Translations under genes and position numbers: made by a program
Notes under the pieces: model-generated
Told to the model about the DNA's origin: nothing
The model's database searches: none
What the model saw: the letters and a program-made list of their open reading frames with translations, nothing else
Origin: Lycorma delicatula
Taxonomy: Eukaryota > Arthropoda > Insecta > Hemiptera > Fulgoridae
DNA length: 64,000 nt
NCBI RefSeq assembly: GCF_047948215.1
Contig: NC_134460.1
Coordinates: forward strand, 149,910,049-149,974,048
Reading direction: 5' to 3'
Shown here: positions 1-12,313 of the stretch, one piece after another
How positions within the stretch are numbered: position 1 is the stretch's first letter
Layout of the letters: each line of letters opens with the position of its first letter

Positions 1-1199
1 CGCTTCTATCACAACTTCTTAGAATTTTACTTTTTTCTCTCTCCCCCTTCACCATTCGCTTCCCTTTTTCACTTTCTCTGTGTGTGCGCGCGAACGAAAG
101 AGTTTTTGTTTTTTAATTATTTATTTATATCTTGTTCAGTTATACTTATAGAGTTCAAATAGACTGCGCGTGCGAGTGTTTAGGCGGCCGATTCACAAGC
201 ATCTTCTATAAATCTTGATGCATATAAAAAAAAAACTACGCGACGTTAATATTCAGTAACCACGCGCTATGATATTTTACAAAAATGATACATATATATT
301 TTAAATTTAAATAAATTATGACATTTTATTTGAGTTTTTTGTTATGAAATCGTCATTTGTCCGCAAACAGTAAAATTTCATTATTATCTTAAATTAAATT
401 TCTATGGTAATCAACAAATGATAAATTCAATTCGGTTTTCGTCATCTGATTGGGAGAAATCCGTAACGCTGTCAGTATTCAGAGATACAACGGGGGTCTC
501 AATCTTGTTTTCTATTACGTTATCCCGTTCCCAATAATTTGGTTCAATAGTATTCGTTACATGTTTTATAGTTTTTCCATTCCCGCCGGCCTCTTTTGTT
601 GACGGCTTTTAACCGTAAATTTTTAACATCATATATTTTAAAAGCAGTATTTTCTGACGCTACGTAAGTTTTGATTCGAAATTAACTCGATCGGGTCGAC
701 TACACAACGGTAGGGAGATAATCGAAGCACGGTTTTACCAATGCATGTTGTTAACTCATCGTTTTTTTACACATTAAATAGACTTTTAATACGCGAAACC
801 CTTTGCAATAATCGGACCTTAAGTTTAACTTCTTCAAAATCACTCCTTTTCAACTAATCCACATTTTGATATTCTTTTCCCAAGACGAGAGTGGAATTTT
901 TTTTTTTTTTTACACGAATGATAAGGGACATTGTCTAAGACAACAACAGAATTATCTTCCAGAAGAAGTAACACATCTCTAAACCATTTTTCAGTAAATA
1001 AAATTCGTGTAGTTTTTTACGAATTGCGTTTTATTGAAATCTTCAACAACCTTTTCTTTAATTGATCTGCTGCGGGGTTTTGTTTTTTTTTTCTTTAGAA
1101 AACCGTAATTCATTAGTAGATTTACCCGCGAATCGCATTGTACAGTGAAGCAGCACAGCTTCTACTTAGCAGTTTATTAACATCTGAAATCAACGCCGT
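1..1199. other. Anonymous AT-rich sequence
   Basis: No coding region, RNA gene or recognisable mobile element is visible on either strand. The first 80 bases are a pyrimidine-rich tract (T and C runs with short CT repeats). The rest is AT-rich with short homopolymer runs of T. The right edge may belong to the dispersed repeat that begins near 1200. Confidence 0.6.
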
Positions 1200-1745
1200 C
1201 GGATTATTTTGTAATTCACTTTTGTAATCGTTTAAAATTATGTGTTTTTTGCGGCCTTTTTTTCGGAGGAGGATATCAGTAATCGTGCACTATTATCGGC
1301 AGAATCGGTATCGGACACGGTTCAGAATAACTGTATAACTCAATTCGTTCAGACACAAATCTAGGAATACACTACACTAAAGTTCCAGTGAACTTAAACT
1401 AATGCATATATTAACTTCAAATAACATTAGAGTAAATAAATAAGTAACAGAAACACAAAAATCGAATGCGATAACAAAAGAGTGATCACATGAAAAGATC
1501 AAGGATTTTAATAGAACCGAGAATACATAACGTTATATAAATATAACGTTATATTTAGATTGCATCTACTATATGATAAATTAATTTGTACGGAGTCTAC
1601 ATATGAGTAATGATTGTAGTGATATGTGGATATGGATGCTTTGCGAACGGGAGCTGATGCAAGGGACGTGATTCAGCAGAATCATGACGAAATCACTAAC
1701 CCTAACGTTTATTCTTCTTTCTATAAGGTAGTCGAATGCAATCTA
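1200..1745 (+). repeat. Dispersed repeat D, copy 1 (uninterrupted)
   Basis: About 550 bases that can be aligned by eye with 51618-52462. Shared blocks include a TTTTTTCGGAGG block, ACTATTATC, CAGACACAAAT, GATGCAAGGGAC and TTTATTCTTC, in the same order and orientation. It has no coding content, no clear terminal inverted repeat and no poly-A tail. It could be a solo LTR, a decayed non-autonomous element or a segmental duplication. It serves as the empty reference for the SINE insertion in copy 2. Strand is arbitrary. Confidence 0.65.
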
Positions 1746-3622
1746 GTAATTGATTTTTGCGTTAATTTTACGAGACGAGACTCGTAATTCGTTATTAATT
1801 CACGTGTTTGTGGATCGATTAATTAATTATCAAATACGTTTTCCTTTTTTGAAAAATTATGAAAATTTCTACTAAGATCCTTACTTTTTGAGTGAAACGA
1901 CAATTTATATTTAAACAATCTTGATGTAATTTTCCGTTTCAAATCGGTGACTTTTAACCTTTGTAAAGAGTGTCGACCGGTGATTTGGTGACGCATTCAC
2001 CAAATCGTGACCTGGCGGTTGCTCTTTGTACAAACTAATGTTAAAAAAAATTTAGAACCCAAAAAAAGTTTTACAGAAAAATAATATTGAGAATTGTACT
2101 TCTTCGACAGAGGAAATCAATGATGTTCGTTATTTTGGTATTATTTATAACAATAACATTACCGGTTCATGTGTGACGATCAATTACGATCGACAGTTAC
2201 GTTTTGAAATTTATTCAGTTTTCTATTTTAATAATAGAACACTATCTGTTAAATACAGTAAAAAATAAACAAGCTCTACCGATCAAAACCGTATTAGCTA
2301 TTTTTTGAGGGGTGATTAGGAAACGCGATGTTATACTACAGGTGCTTCAACGGACAGGTTTATCGTGAAACTTTTGTACAGGAAAGAGAATTACCGAGTC
2401 TTCCATAAATCGGTAATATCCCCTCCCTTTTCCAGGAATACACACATCGGTTCTACAATCGAAGTGTTAACATCTTCAACGTAAAAGGTCTAATAGGGTT
2501 AGAATTGTACTCAAAATAGAAAGGAGGAAATAGGAATAAAGAATCGAAAAGGGGTGGATGGTGAAAAAAGATAATCTATCCGTCAGGGTAGTTGACAGTC
2601 TTTACCAGGCCTAAACGTACACAGAAAGTTGTTCCGTTATTGTTAAATGATTAAACTGATTTTTTTTCATCCATCTTAATTCGTGCGGATCCATTCTTGT
2701 AATAATCCGTTATTGTTGTTTTTATTATATTTTTTTATGTATGCTGGTAATTGTAAAAAATATGTTTGTAAATTTTTGTCGTGTTTTTACATTTAAAAAA
2801 AGTTTTGATAGTACTTTTTCTACGCGTCTGCCCAAAAAGAAGTGAAAGTGTAATGTACTTAGGGTGTATGTATTTATATGTATGTTAGTTCCACCGTAGC
2901 AGCTCAACGCTTGAACCGATTTACATGTACGACCCGCGTTGGAATCCTTAACGGTACCGGAAGTGTCAGTATTTTTCGGGCAAAAGCATATCGAAAAACA
3001 TTTTTACTGACGTAAAATTTGTAATCGGGTAGAACAACTGTCGTTTTTAGGAAGTCATGTAACGAAGGAATTTTTTCTTAATAGGTTAATTATAAATCCA
3101 TCGTCTTTTTTGTACCGATTGTGAGTTACTTTTCGGTTTGTATATTTTCTGGTAGTCGTACAATATTTAAAAAAAGTTGAATTATATCCTTGCCGATAAA
3201 GTTAATTATTGTAGACGAAATTAATTTATAGCTTTCTAATAAAAGTTAATGTAAATTTCATTAATTTGAAACGTTTTGAGTTTCTAATTAAAAAAATACT
3301 TAAGTAAATAATAATATTTGTTATAAATATATAACGAATTTAATATTTGCGACCTTAAACTTAGTTATAAGTTTTAAATTGCTTATCTAGTATTACTTAG
3401 GAGACATTATCTTACGTGTGAATGAACTCCGTTCCTTAAAATCTTTACCGCGTATTATTTTTTTTAAGGTTTGGTTGTATGATTATGCGTTTCAGCGTTA
3501 GTGAACGTGTGAAGGTAGAATGTGAATCTTTATTTACTTATTTTAAGTAGCGCGGAATTTAAGAGGGTATTAAATATGATGTATTTCTCTCTCTCTCTCT
3601 CTTCTCCACCCTCTCTCTCTCT

Positions 3623-3679
<57 letters not shown>

Positions 3680-4299
3680 ATGTGTTGTTTATATTCTATT
3701 CTATCCTATTCAATATTCTAATGTCATTCATCTATTATCAAACTACTTCATAAATTAGAAATTATATTTCTTAAGTTTGGAATATGCTTTGATAATCATG
3801 ATTGTTCTCTCTCACGGTTCCTGATGTAATTTATTATGAGATTCTATTCCTTAATGGAATATCTGACAAGTTTACTTCGGTCTTTTTTTTTAATTCATTA
3901 AAATTATTTTTTTTTCATTTAATTCATTAATCTTCTTTACTACATTTTTATTTTTCTCGGTATGATTTCTTATAATACCTTTTTTTCTCAATAAAAAACA
4001 AAAAAATAGTATAATTTTTTATTTTTTTTTTATTTCCATAAGTCTTAATTTTATTAAATTTTGAATTTTTTATTTAGCATAGCCGTTATGAAATTATTTA
4101 AATTTATTATTTTACGGTTAAACTGAATGTTTTTTATTATGTGATCGTGAACTCCAAGAGAAGACAAAATGATCTCCAGCAATTATTATTCTTATAATTC
4201 CCGTTTTTACCAGTTTTCTTATATTAGTCGAATGAGATTCAGTTGGACTTATACGTTTCGTAGTTCTAATCTAACAGGAAAGGTAGTACGATAATTATT
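1746..4299. other. Anonymous AT-rich sequence with one microsatellite
   Basis: Apart from the compound microsatellite at 3586-3679, I find no gene or known element here. Short open frames (for example around 2725-2907 on the minus strand) have low-complexity AT-driven composition and no family resemblance. Confidence 0.55.
3586..3679. repeat. Compound microsatellite (CT)n-(TA)n-(AG)n
   Basis: A CT-repeat block, interrupted by CTCCACC, is followed by an uninterrupted TA block and then an AG block. The CT and AG arms are complementary, so the whole tract is self-complementary and could fold into one hairpin with the TA block at its tip. Confidence 0.95.
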
Positions 4300-5105
4300 A
4301 CTTTACCATCTAGGTAGCGTTTTAGCAGAGTTATAGCTCTAAAAGTCGTTTTGACACCTAAGGAACCCAAAAACCGGTTGGAAATTTTCCGGATGTTAAT
4401 GTTCGCGCGCGCGTTAGCCTCAAAATCACCTTATATCTCCAGAACTACTGGACCGATTTTGATCAAACTTGATCAGATTACTTTTATTTGCGGGGGTTGA
4501 TGTCGTTAAATTTTCAACGTAAATGATCAAGGAGGTGAGGTTGTAGTGCAAGATCACCCTCAGGATTTCAAGATTTCACCTTATCAAGGTCACATTTTTC
4601 TTAGGCGGATTTAAAAACTTAATATTTCCAAAAAACCTTTTTGTAAAATGCACCCCCACCCCAAAAAACATCTGTTGAAGTCGTCTGCCATATTGTGAGT
4701 CACAGATAAGCAATAGAATTAGAGCAATGAATAATATTTAACTTGTAAAAAACTAACTCGGTCTGGCCGGGTCTCGAACTCGATCGCTCGGTCGACTAGT
4801 ACCTGATGCGTTAAGACTCGCGGTTATCCCAGTCTGCCGACCGTACAAGCGATATTTGTTCTATGTAAATTATGAAAATACATTAGTTTAGTTAGAGCCG
4901 ACCGTCGCACACGCTGTCACTCACGCGGGCGCGAATTAAATACTGTATGCGCGCGCGCTTAAAATTAAATAAACGAAAAAATTATTATATTTAAAAAATT
5001 ATAAATATTTTAAATTACGTTGTGTGTGTAAGCCGTACATCAGAAACAACCCACAGTTGTAGGACGCGGCTAAAGCCATGGAACGTGGCTTTAGCCGCGT
5101 TCAAT
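4300..5105 (+). mobile_element. Hairpin-ended repeat family H, copy a
   Basis: Member of a family also seen at 18050-18914, 38642-39765, 41080-41870, 58317-59410 and 62290-62969. Here the left terminal stem is decayed (TTACCATCTAGGTAGCG for the usual CCCGTCTAGATAGCG). Inside are the family landmarks: CACCTAAGGAACCC, CTCCAGAACTACTGGACCG, GGTCTCGAACTCGATCG and GCGCGCGCGC. The right end near 5064-5100 is a hairpin with a 13-bp perfect stem (GCGGCTAAAGCCA pairing with TGGCTTTAGCCGC). On the minus strand the segment 4760-4850 is the tRNA-like unit of the family. No protein is encoded; the copy is non-autonomous. Confidence 0.8.
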
Positions 5106-5219
5106 AGAAAAAAATCCCGTTTTCCGTTTTTATCTAACCGTTAACTTTTTCTAACCGTTAAGCTTTTTTATCTAAAGAATTCCAACCGATCCGTTCTCCG
5201 AGATATTTAAATTATCGCT

Positions 5220-6540
5220 TTTTGTATTTTTTTATTATTTATACTAAGGAAATTCGAGCAGTTTTTATCATCGTTCAAAATTTTCGTTTTCTCTAACGCG
5301 ATTTTTAGTCCCATTTTACCAGTTTGTATTTCTAATTATTTCATTTGTTTTTCGGCTTCGTTCCAGTTTTTAGCTAATTATGCCATCATCAGCGAAAGCT
5401 GAACAGTTAACCTTTAACCCTTTAGTTCCCAGTCTTATTCCAGTATATTTTTCTAAAATTTTGTTCCGTTCTCTTAGTACCTCTTCAAGAGCACAGTTAA
5501 AAAGTAGTGGAGAAAGTCCATTTCCTTGTCTTACGCCGGTTTCTATCAGATAATTCTCCCAAAAAATTTATTTTAAGAGTACGTGTTAGTTAATGTCGCT
5601 TCGATTAAGTTTGCCGTTTTGTTATATAAACCTAATGATATTAATGTTTAAAATAGTGATGTTCTATCTGCTGAATCGTTTAATGAAAGTTATAATTTAC
5701 GTTCTATTTTGACATTTACAGTATTCCATAATATTTTTGAGATTTAAGGTGCGCTCTCCGCAAGATCTATTTTTTCAGAGTCCATTCTGATATTCACTCG
5801 GTCGTGGATCCGGTTGAGGTTCGGTTCGATTAAGAAGAGCTTTAGATGGAGTCTTGTATGTAACTCCCAAAGGCAAAATTCCCCTATAGTTACTCGGGTC
5901 TGTTTCGGATCCTTTTTTATGAAGCGGGCGGATAAGTGCACTCTTTCGATCTTCGGGAATTTTTTCGTTATTCCGTATTTCGCTAAAAATTATGACTAGG
6001 GATTCGTTTGCATTTACGTCGCCTTATCCCTAATTTCTGCTACAATTGAACTTTCCCCGGACGCTTCATTATTCTTAAGACCTTTAATCAAGTTTTTAAT
6101 TTCATCCGATTCCGGAGGTGTGGAATTTTCTGCATTCTGATTGTTAATTTTGAAATTAAAAGTTTCTTTTGGTTTCTCTCAATTTAATAAATTTTAGAAA
6201 TATTCGGCTAAGATTTTACCGTTGTCTGTGTTACGTCCTTTTTTACCGTCCTTACTTCCGACTGAAGACTAGACGGATTATGTTTAGTTAATTTTTCTTT
6301 AAATGTTTGATGGAAGTTGCGAGAATTATTTTTTATGATATTATTATACTTAAAAATGAAATAATAACGATTTTAATATTATTTTCTCCTAGAATGCGTA
6401 CTTGTATTTTTATTGTTCGTGCGTTCTTCAACGCGGCAACAGTAATATTCAAACTATCGATTAATGTAGTTTGCTCGAAGGCGGTGAATTTTGTTAATTT
6501 TTCCCCGTCTGCGATCAGTCGTGTTGTAGATCGTGCATAA
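5220..6540 (-). pseudogene. LINE ORF2 relic (reverse transcriptase)
   Basis: A decayed non-LTR retrotransposon polymerase readable on the minus strand across several frames. In order from high to low coordinate I can read: a PPESDEIKNLIKGLKNNEASG-like segment (about 6130-6000), the RT fingers motif region with DPSNYRGI (about 5880), then VRQGNGLSPLLFN (about 5540-5500) and the active-site box AFADDG (about 5390). These are the conserved RT blocks of LINE ORF2 proteins, which copy LINE RNA into DNA at a nicked target. Multiple stops and frameshifts make it a pseudogene. The family differs from the LINEs at 12.3 and 15.5 kb, judging by residues around the FADD box. Ends are uncertain: the upper boundary near 6540 is a guess, and no poly-A tail is clear on the low side. 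Confidence 0.75.
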
Positions 6541-8640
6541 AACAGTTGTTAAATACTATGTCGGCTTATCTTCAAAGGTTTTATTCTATTTCTTTGTTCG
6601 CGAAAAGAAAAAAAAAATATTTTAGCGTTAGATCAATATTATTAAGACATCTTTTATTTTAATATCTTTAAATGTTATTTTTACATCGTTTATGCAACTT
6701 CTATGTAGTTAAAGAAAGGCGGAAAAATATGTTTCGTACACGGGATCGCTTCGTATTTTCAAAAAGAGGGGAAACTACGATATATATTAGTACCGTGACG
6801 TTAAAATTTTCTGACTATTTGGGTATCCTCATTCACGCTCTGAAGTAATACGGTGGTTCCGGAGGCTAAACAGAAAAGAAAGAAGACAATTTGTGTAAAA
6901 TGCTGCCTTAAATTATTTTATATTCTGTGCTTAATTTCTTAGCGATAATCATTTAGATGACAGGTTTTTTTTTTATTACGGCTAACATATCTTGACGCAC
7001 GCGTATTTGAACCGAGTTCGTATTAGGGGTAATTACCAACCCTAATTTAATTGTGCGTTTATGTTGTATGTTTACACACAATTCTGTATCTCTTGTATTG
7101 TGTACCGATGCGTGTGTGTGTTTTCGTTAATATAATAGCAGCAGTGATTTCCGTAACTAGACCTTTTTAGTTTACCCCCGAGGCGTCGGTTGTATAGCTG
7201 TAGCCGTTCCATCTGCTGTGTAAAACGATATTGTATGTCGGTCTAACCTAGCTTGTGTACAAAATGTTCGTTTTTGATTCAACGACCCTAAAGTTTCGGT
7301 AACTATCATCATTATGTTGTGAACTACATCGGTTATACGGCAGGTGGTGGCTGTTTTGAACTTAGGGTGAATTGTTGAAAACATCCCCCGTGCGTTCTTC
7401 CACCGTCGTGCCGTTTTTGAATATTCTAAAATCGTTAATATTATTTAAAAATAAGGTGAATAGTTTTTAGATTTTTCACTCGGTTTTGTTATTTTTTTTT
7501 AAATTTCAGGCGATCGATCAAAAATGATATAAAAAAAATGATATATATATATATATATATATATATATTTCTTAACGTTATAATTATTTACAGCTATATA
7601 TAAGTATAAATTTCGGATAGGGTATTGTATAATAATATTACTGTTTACAATAACATTGTTACATAAACAGGAATTTCACGAATATATTTTTTTTTACGAA
7701 TAGGGTATTTTGTCAATACAGAGATAAAAATAAAACTATATTTATTTATTTTCCGATGAGTCTAATGCGTAATAACTCGCTTCATAATTAGACTAAAAAT
7801 TTACGGTTATCTTATTTTAATATTAGTTCGTTTTTTTTTTTTTAATTACTTAAAATCGTTTTGCATTAAAAAACTAAAACTAAATGCTTTCTTGTGACTT
7901 TTACTTAAATGTCATTCGATTTCGTATCCGGGTGATAAGCACAAAAAATTCTAATTATATATGTCCCGTAAAAATAAAAGCGCCCCGGTAAAGATTTGTT
8001 ATTTTATTTCTACCGAAACATCCTCAACCCTTTTCCCAATAATTTAATACATTCATTCCCTTCGAAGGAAAGCTGCCCATCGAGTTTGAAAAAATCGATT
8101 GACGGGGTCCAGAGTTATAAGACTAAATACAGGCCGATGTGTACACGTATACACGCACACATTTCCGTTTCAGAAAAATAGATTTTTGGGGATTCGGAAC
8201 ATCAGAATAAAAAGTTTTATTTGCGGATTATTTACGATTTATTTCAATATATATATATTTTTAATTTATTTTAATGTCTTTTTAAGGCCCAAAACTTAAA
8301 AAAGACGATTATTTTTAGAATTCTTTTTGATTTATCCGTATACTTTACTGTACTCGATTCGCTTTAAGAGCTATCCTGCTGTAAACAACCTCCTGACGTC
8401 GTAATAGAATGTCTCGAAGGTGTGCATACGATTTGCACGTTCTGATGTTTTATGTTTGACTTACGATTTTATTTATGTTTTCATTTGGCACCGACCGAAT
8501 CGGAGTTATTTATACTAATTAATTACTCGGCAGTTATATTGAAAATTATATCGCTGTTGGCAAAACCGCATAGACGATAAATTACATATTATTTAAATAC
8601 CGGTGAGGACTAACTAATCGAGTCACCCGGTACAGTACAT
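6541..8640. other. Anonymous AT-rich sequence
   Basis: Contains a 46-base SINE tail fragment (6841-6886) and an AT dinucleotide tract at about 7536-7568. Otherwise I see no gene, no inverted-repeat element and no recognisable protein homology. Confidence 0.55.
6841..6886 (+). repeat. SINE family S, 3' tail fragment
   Basis: Contains TGAAGTAATACGGTGGTTCC followed by GGAGGCTAAACAGAAAAGAA, the 3' end of the tRNA-derived SINE best preserved at 51783-52090. The tRNA-like head and body are absent. Confidence 0.7.
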
Positions 8641-8644
8641 TCAT

Positions 8645-8907
8645 TTTCTACTTAGCCTCCGGAACCACCGTAAGGTATTACTTCAGGGGATGAATGTAAA
8701 TGAAATTTAGTTTTGTACTTTCTCAGGTCGGCCGTTCCTGAGAAGTGTGGTTAATTGAACCCCGACCGCCAACACCGGTATCCAATATCTAGTATTCAAA
8801 TCCGTATTAAAGTAACTGTCTTTACTAGGATTTTAACCTTAGAACTCTCGACTTGGAAGTCACACGATTTGCGATGACGAGTTCACCGCTAGACCGATTC
8901 GGTGGGT
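8645..8907 (-). mobile_element. SINE family S, copy 1
   Basis: A near full-length tRNA-derived SINE in reverse orientation. The 3' tail lies on the left (GCCTCCGGAACCACCGTAAG) and the tRNA-like head on the right, ending in CCGAATCGGTCTAGCGGTG when read on the minus strand. It matches the copies at 31349-31647, 31800-32068 and 51783-52090. SINEs have no protein; they are transcribed by Pol III and copied by a partner LINE. It abuts copy 2 with only about a dozen bases between. Confidence 0.8.
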
Positions 8908-8919
8908 ACCCGGTACATT

Positions 8920-9147
8920 ATTCTCTTCTTCCAGTTTAGTCTCCGGGAGCCGTTCAGGTATTACTTCAGAGGATGAATGAGGATGATATGTATGAGTGTA
9001 AATGAAGTGTAATCTTGTACAGTCTCAGTTCAACCATTCTTGAGATGTGTGGTTAATTGAAACCCAACCACCAAAGAACACGCTGGAACTCTCGACTTCC
9101 AAATCAGCCGATTTGGGTAGACGCGTTCAGCACTAGACCAACCCGGT
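8920..9147 (-). mobile_element. SINE family S, copy 2 (internally deleted)
   Basis: A second SINE in the same orientation as its neighbour. It keeps the tail (GTCTCCGGGAGCCG...), the body and the tRNA-like head (CCGGGTTGGTCTAGTGCTG on the minus strand). It lacks roughly 60 bases of the body between CCAAAGAACACGC and TGGAACTCTCGAC that other copies have. ACCCGGTACATT follows both copies, so they may be a tandem dimer rather than two independent insertions. Confidence 0.78.
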
Positions 9148-9344
9148 ACATTACTGCACTAACACAAACGCACACGCCACAATAAAATCTCACGCTATAA
9201 ACAACAGCTACGATAGCAGTTACGCTGAACTTATACCGCTACAGCCGGGGAAAGAAAAAATATAACGTTTTGCCAGGTTTGAAACGCGGGTATAAATTTG
9301 GATTACTCAAGGAGGGTTCATAGATTTTAAAGAAAAAATGTTGG

Positions 9345-9623
9345 TGTTCTGGGGGTGCTTGCGCCCTTGGTGCTGGCACCTTTGGTTTGAGGCAAGGCAT
9401 AATGACCGCGACCCGGTTCCTGGTTGGGGGGCGGGGAACGGCATAACCGGGCCCTGTTTCCCCCGCTGGGGATTAGAGGCAGGCACAAAAGATCCAGAAC
9501 CGGGGGGGGTTGACCTGTCGTGCCGGATGTTAAGCCGGTGGATGGGGAGACCTCCTTAGAGTCGGAAGGACACGTCCCTAGGCCGAGTATACTTAATTGG
9601 ATGTCCGGCCCAGGGAAAAAAAA
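9345..9623 (+). mobile_element. R1-like LINE, 5'-truncated copy (3' end only)
   Basis: A GC-rich 3' untranslated segment matching the reverse complement of 12314-12500. Shared blocks read in order: GGTTTGAGGC, GAACGGCATA.CCGGG, GATTAGAGGCAGGCA, AAAGATCC.GAA, GAGTATA.TTAATTGGAT, then a short A-run. It carries about 70 extra bases (around 9500-9570) that the 12.3 kb copy lacks. No reverse-transcriptase sequence is included. The open frame across it (9338-9559) is a by-product of GC richness, not a gene. Confidence 0.8.
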
Positions 9624-9975
9624 TCTGTTAAACTTGGGCGCCAGTCATATTCAGTTATATTATATATGAGTTAAACACGAAAATTTATATGGAAAACAAA
9701 ACAAATTACTGGCAATCAGTCAAAAACTATGATGTGATTAATTTTTGTTAATATTGTTTAATTTATTAAATCGTAGGAATAGATTCTAAGTACTTCGACA
9801 CGCATAGGTAAGGCGAGTCATTCTTGCGTCTACGAGTACATCTATCTCATAATTTGTGATATTTCTGTAGCGATCGAAGATTTGTGTCGATGATAAGGCT
9901 CTGTATCATTTGTGGTTGAAAAAATGCAACCGACATGTATCCATAAAACAGCCTGTACTGTTTGCTTGAAATATA

Positions 9976-10116
9976 ATGGCTGACGCGCATTATGCGGCTG
10001 CGGCTGTCGTAGCCGCGCAACATGGATGTTATCGAGGTGACATCCATATCATCCCGTGTGTTTATGTGGATTTTTATGGTGTATTTGTGCATTTTTATGG
10101 TTGTGTATTTATATAA
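9976..10116 (+). other. Short open frame beginning MADAHYAAAAVV, unassigned
   Basis: A 46-codon frame with an ATG in a reasonable animal start context (TATAATGGC). Its GC-rich alanine-rich first 20 codons contrast with the AT-rich surroundings. The sequence CGAGGTGAC within codons 20-22 could act as a splice donor, which would make only the first 20 codons exonic. I recognise no family. It could equally be chance: the frame after codon 22 is low-complexity, and no upstream promoter or downstream exon was identified. Confidence 0.15.
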
Positions 10117-10539
10117 TCGCTTCAAACGACAAGGGAAAATGTTTCGGGTACATCCCATTTTTCGAAATTGGTTTTCAGAAGGGAAATTTTATAATTTTTT
10201 TTTGATTTTCGTCACCAAGAAAATAAAGTTTATTTCACAAGAATCTCAGTCAAGAGTTTTGATAATTTATTAAATACAATTGTAGACAATTTAAGAGATA
10301 TAAACACACCATCGCGTCTGCGCGTAGGAAGTTTTGTTGGAATATTCATCGGAAGAAGATCCAGTAAACTTTGTCTTTCCAAAATGAATTTTTCTGAATG
10401 GAAATCAATTTCCGACATTAGATCAGTATTTTTAAGGAAGAGTCATGAGAAGAAAACGATTGGAAAAATATTCGTTTGAACCTTTTTGCTAAAATACGCA
10501 CACAAATTACAATTTAATAAAATTTTTCATACGTTTGCG

Positions 10540-10790
10540 CAAAACCGAACAGGTCGCTGTCTGATCGCATACTGGCCGCCTGGCATGCGCGTTGTCTCAT
10601 TACAATTAATACAAATCTTGGCCGCAAGATTATGGTTGGTCGCGGCGGCCTGAACGACAAACCTCTGGCCGGATCGGCCGCTTGCGGGTTCATTAATACG
10701 AGTTCCATGCAATTGGCCGCTTGCCGCCAGCTGCTTTCCTGGCCGTGGCCGCCGCCGCGTCAGTGCGCGTTAGCCCTAAAAGTTATTTAT
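10540..10790. other. GC- and CpG-rich island
   Basis: About 250 bases rich in GGCCGC, GCCGCC and CGCGG blocks, sharply different from the AT-rich flanks. Frames on both strands are open only because of the composition and match nothing I know. It could be a promoter-proximal island of an unseen gene or the remnant of a GC-rich repeat. Confidence 0.4.
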
Positions 10791-12313
10791 CGATTAATAC
10801 CTCATAAGGATGTAAACAGGATATTCCTTTATAAATAACCGAAATCTTTTTGATAATATCGTGTTTCACAAAGCTTTTTTAACATAAACATAGCCTCTGT
10901 TTTCGCATTTCTTGAGTCGAGTTATTGATGAAGCATTGCAACGCAGGCAAAAGATATGATTCTGCTGAATTATTCAATAAAATAATTCGGTATAAGTATA
11001 TGTAAAAAGTATATTATATAATTTTAAGTATATTTATATGTAAAATTTGTATTTGAAATTTAAACTGATGTTTACATTCTTATGAAAATTTACGAATAAA
11101 TAGTAGAGTAAAAGATCGTCGTAGTCGTACGTCTTCTGACAAGTAGTATAATAATTTTTATAAAACTTGAAAGAATTTTTCTTGAAAACGGTTAATGTGA
11201 TTTCTCGCAAACAAATATTGATCGATCCATCATTTATTTATGGCAAAAAGGTAACATAATTTTTCAGACTGTTTTACGTATTCTGTCTCGCCACGCGTTA
11301 CTGCATACATCGACTTGAAAAATAAATTGTTTCGAGCATTTTTCTAGGAATTTCTCTTGTCATTTTTATTATTTCCAGTCTTTTCCCGTCAGTGGCTTAA
11401 TGTAATCGTGGAGTTATGTTATATTACAAATGAACAAAAGAGCGTTTGTTTGCGATTGAAAATTCGGAGAGATCAGCGCTATTATATAAATGATGATTAT
11501 AATTTTTGAAGGTTGCGTATGTTTTCGTGTCGTTTAACGATACAAGTTTTCTTTTTTTTTTTTAGAGAAAATTTTCTGAAATTATTTTTAGATTTTGTAA
11601 TCGTATTTTTTTATTCATCGAACATTTAATCTGTAATTTAAAAAAATAATAAAAAATAATATTAGTGGACCGTCCTAACAGACGAAACGGGACGAAACCG
11701 ACACCACCAGAAAGAGTTAAGCAGATAGAACTGACATAAAGAAATTTTTAAACGGGTGGAGATGTCATTCTTTATGTATTATAATAAAAATTAGCCGAGT
11801 GAAGGTAGCTCTTGTTTTAGAATTTTTTACTTTTTCTTCTTGTGTTGGCGAAACACATTTCCCTAGTTTCATGAAATGTTACAGTAAGTTTCGTAGCTTT
11901 ATTAGACGGAACTAGTGTTTTTTTTAATCAGAAGTTTAATTAAATGTTTATTGTTAAAATGAAAATGTATTGTTATTGTTTCGATTGTTAAATTAAATGT
12001 GTTTTTTTAAACAAAACGGCAGTCATTACAGATTTTGGAAAAGAGCACCTACTATTAGCCCTAACTTACCGAGTCACCTCCTTTCGGTTGCACTATGTTT
12101 AAGGTATTAAATTTTTATGCAGCGTAACTCTACAGTAAAATTTCCTTATTCGCGGGGGTTAGAGACTGTAAAAATGTCGCGAATACAGAACGGAACTAAT
12201 ACTCTTTTAAGAAAGAACGGTGGTTAGATTCTATGTAAAAAAAACAAAAAACATGCGTACTTACGGCGATGTTATTGATGAAATACAGACGACAACATTA
12301 ATTATACTGGTTT

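Larger units (their letters stand above)
9624..12299. other. Anonymous sequence with a small GC-rich island
   Basis: Mostly AT-rich with no recognisable gene. Two exceptions are listed separately: a short alanine-rich open frame at 9976-10116 and a CpG-rich island at 10540-10790. No transposon ends or tRNA-like units were found. Confidence 0.5.

Noticed and set aside
4760..4850. Functional tRNA genes in family H copies
   Set aside because: A and B boxes are recognisable, but the sequence does not close into a cloverleaf and differs between copies; called tRNA-like only.
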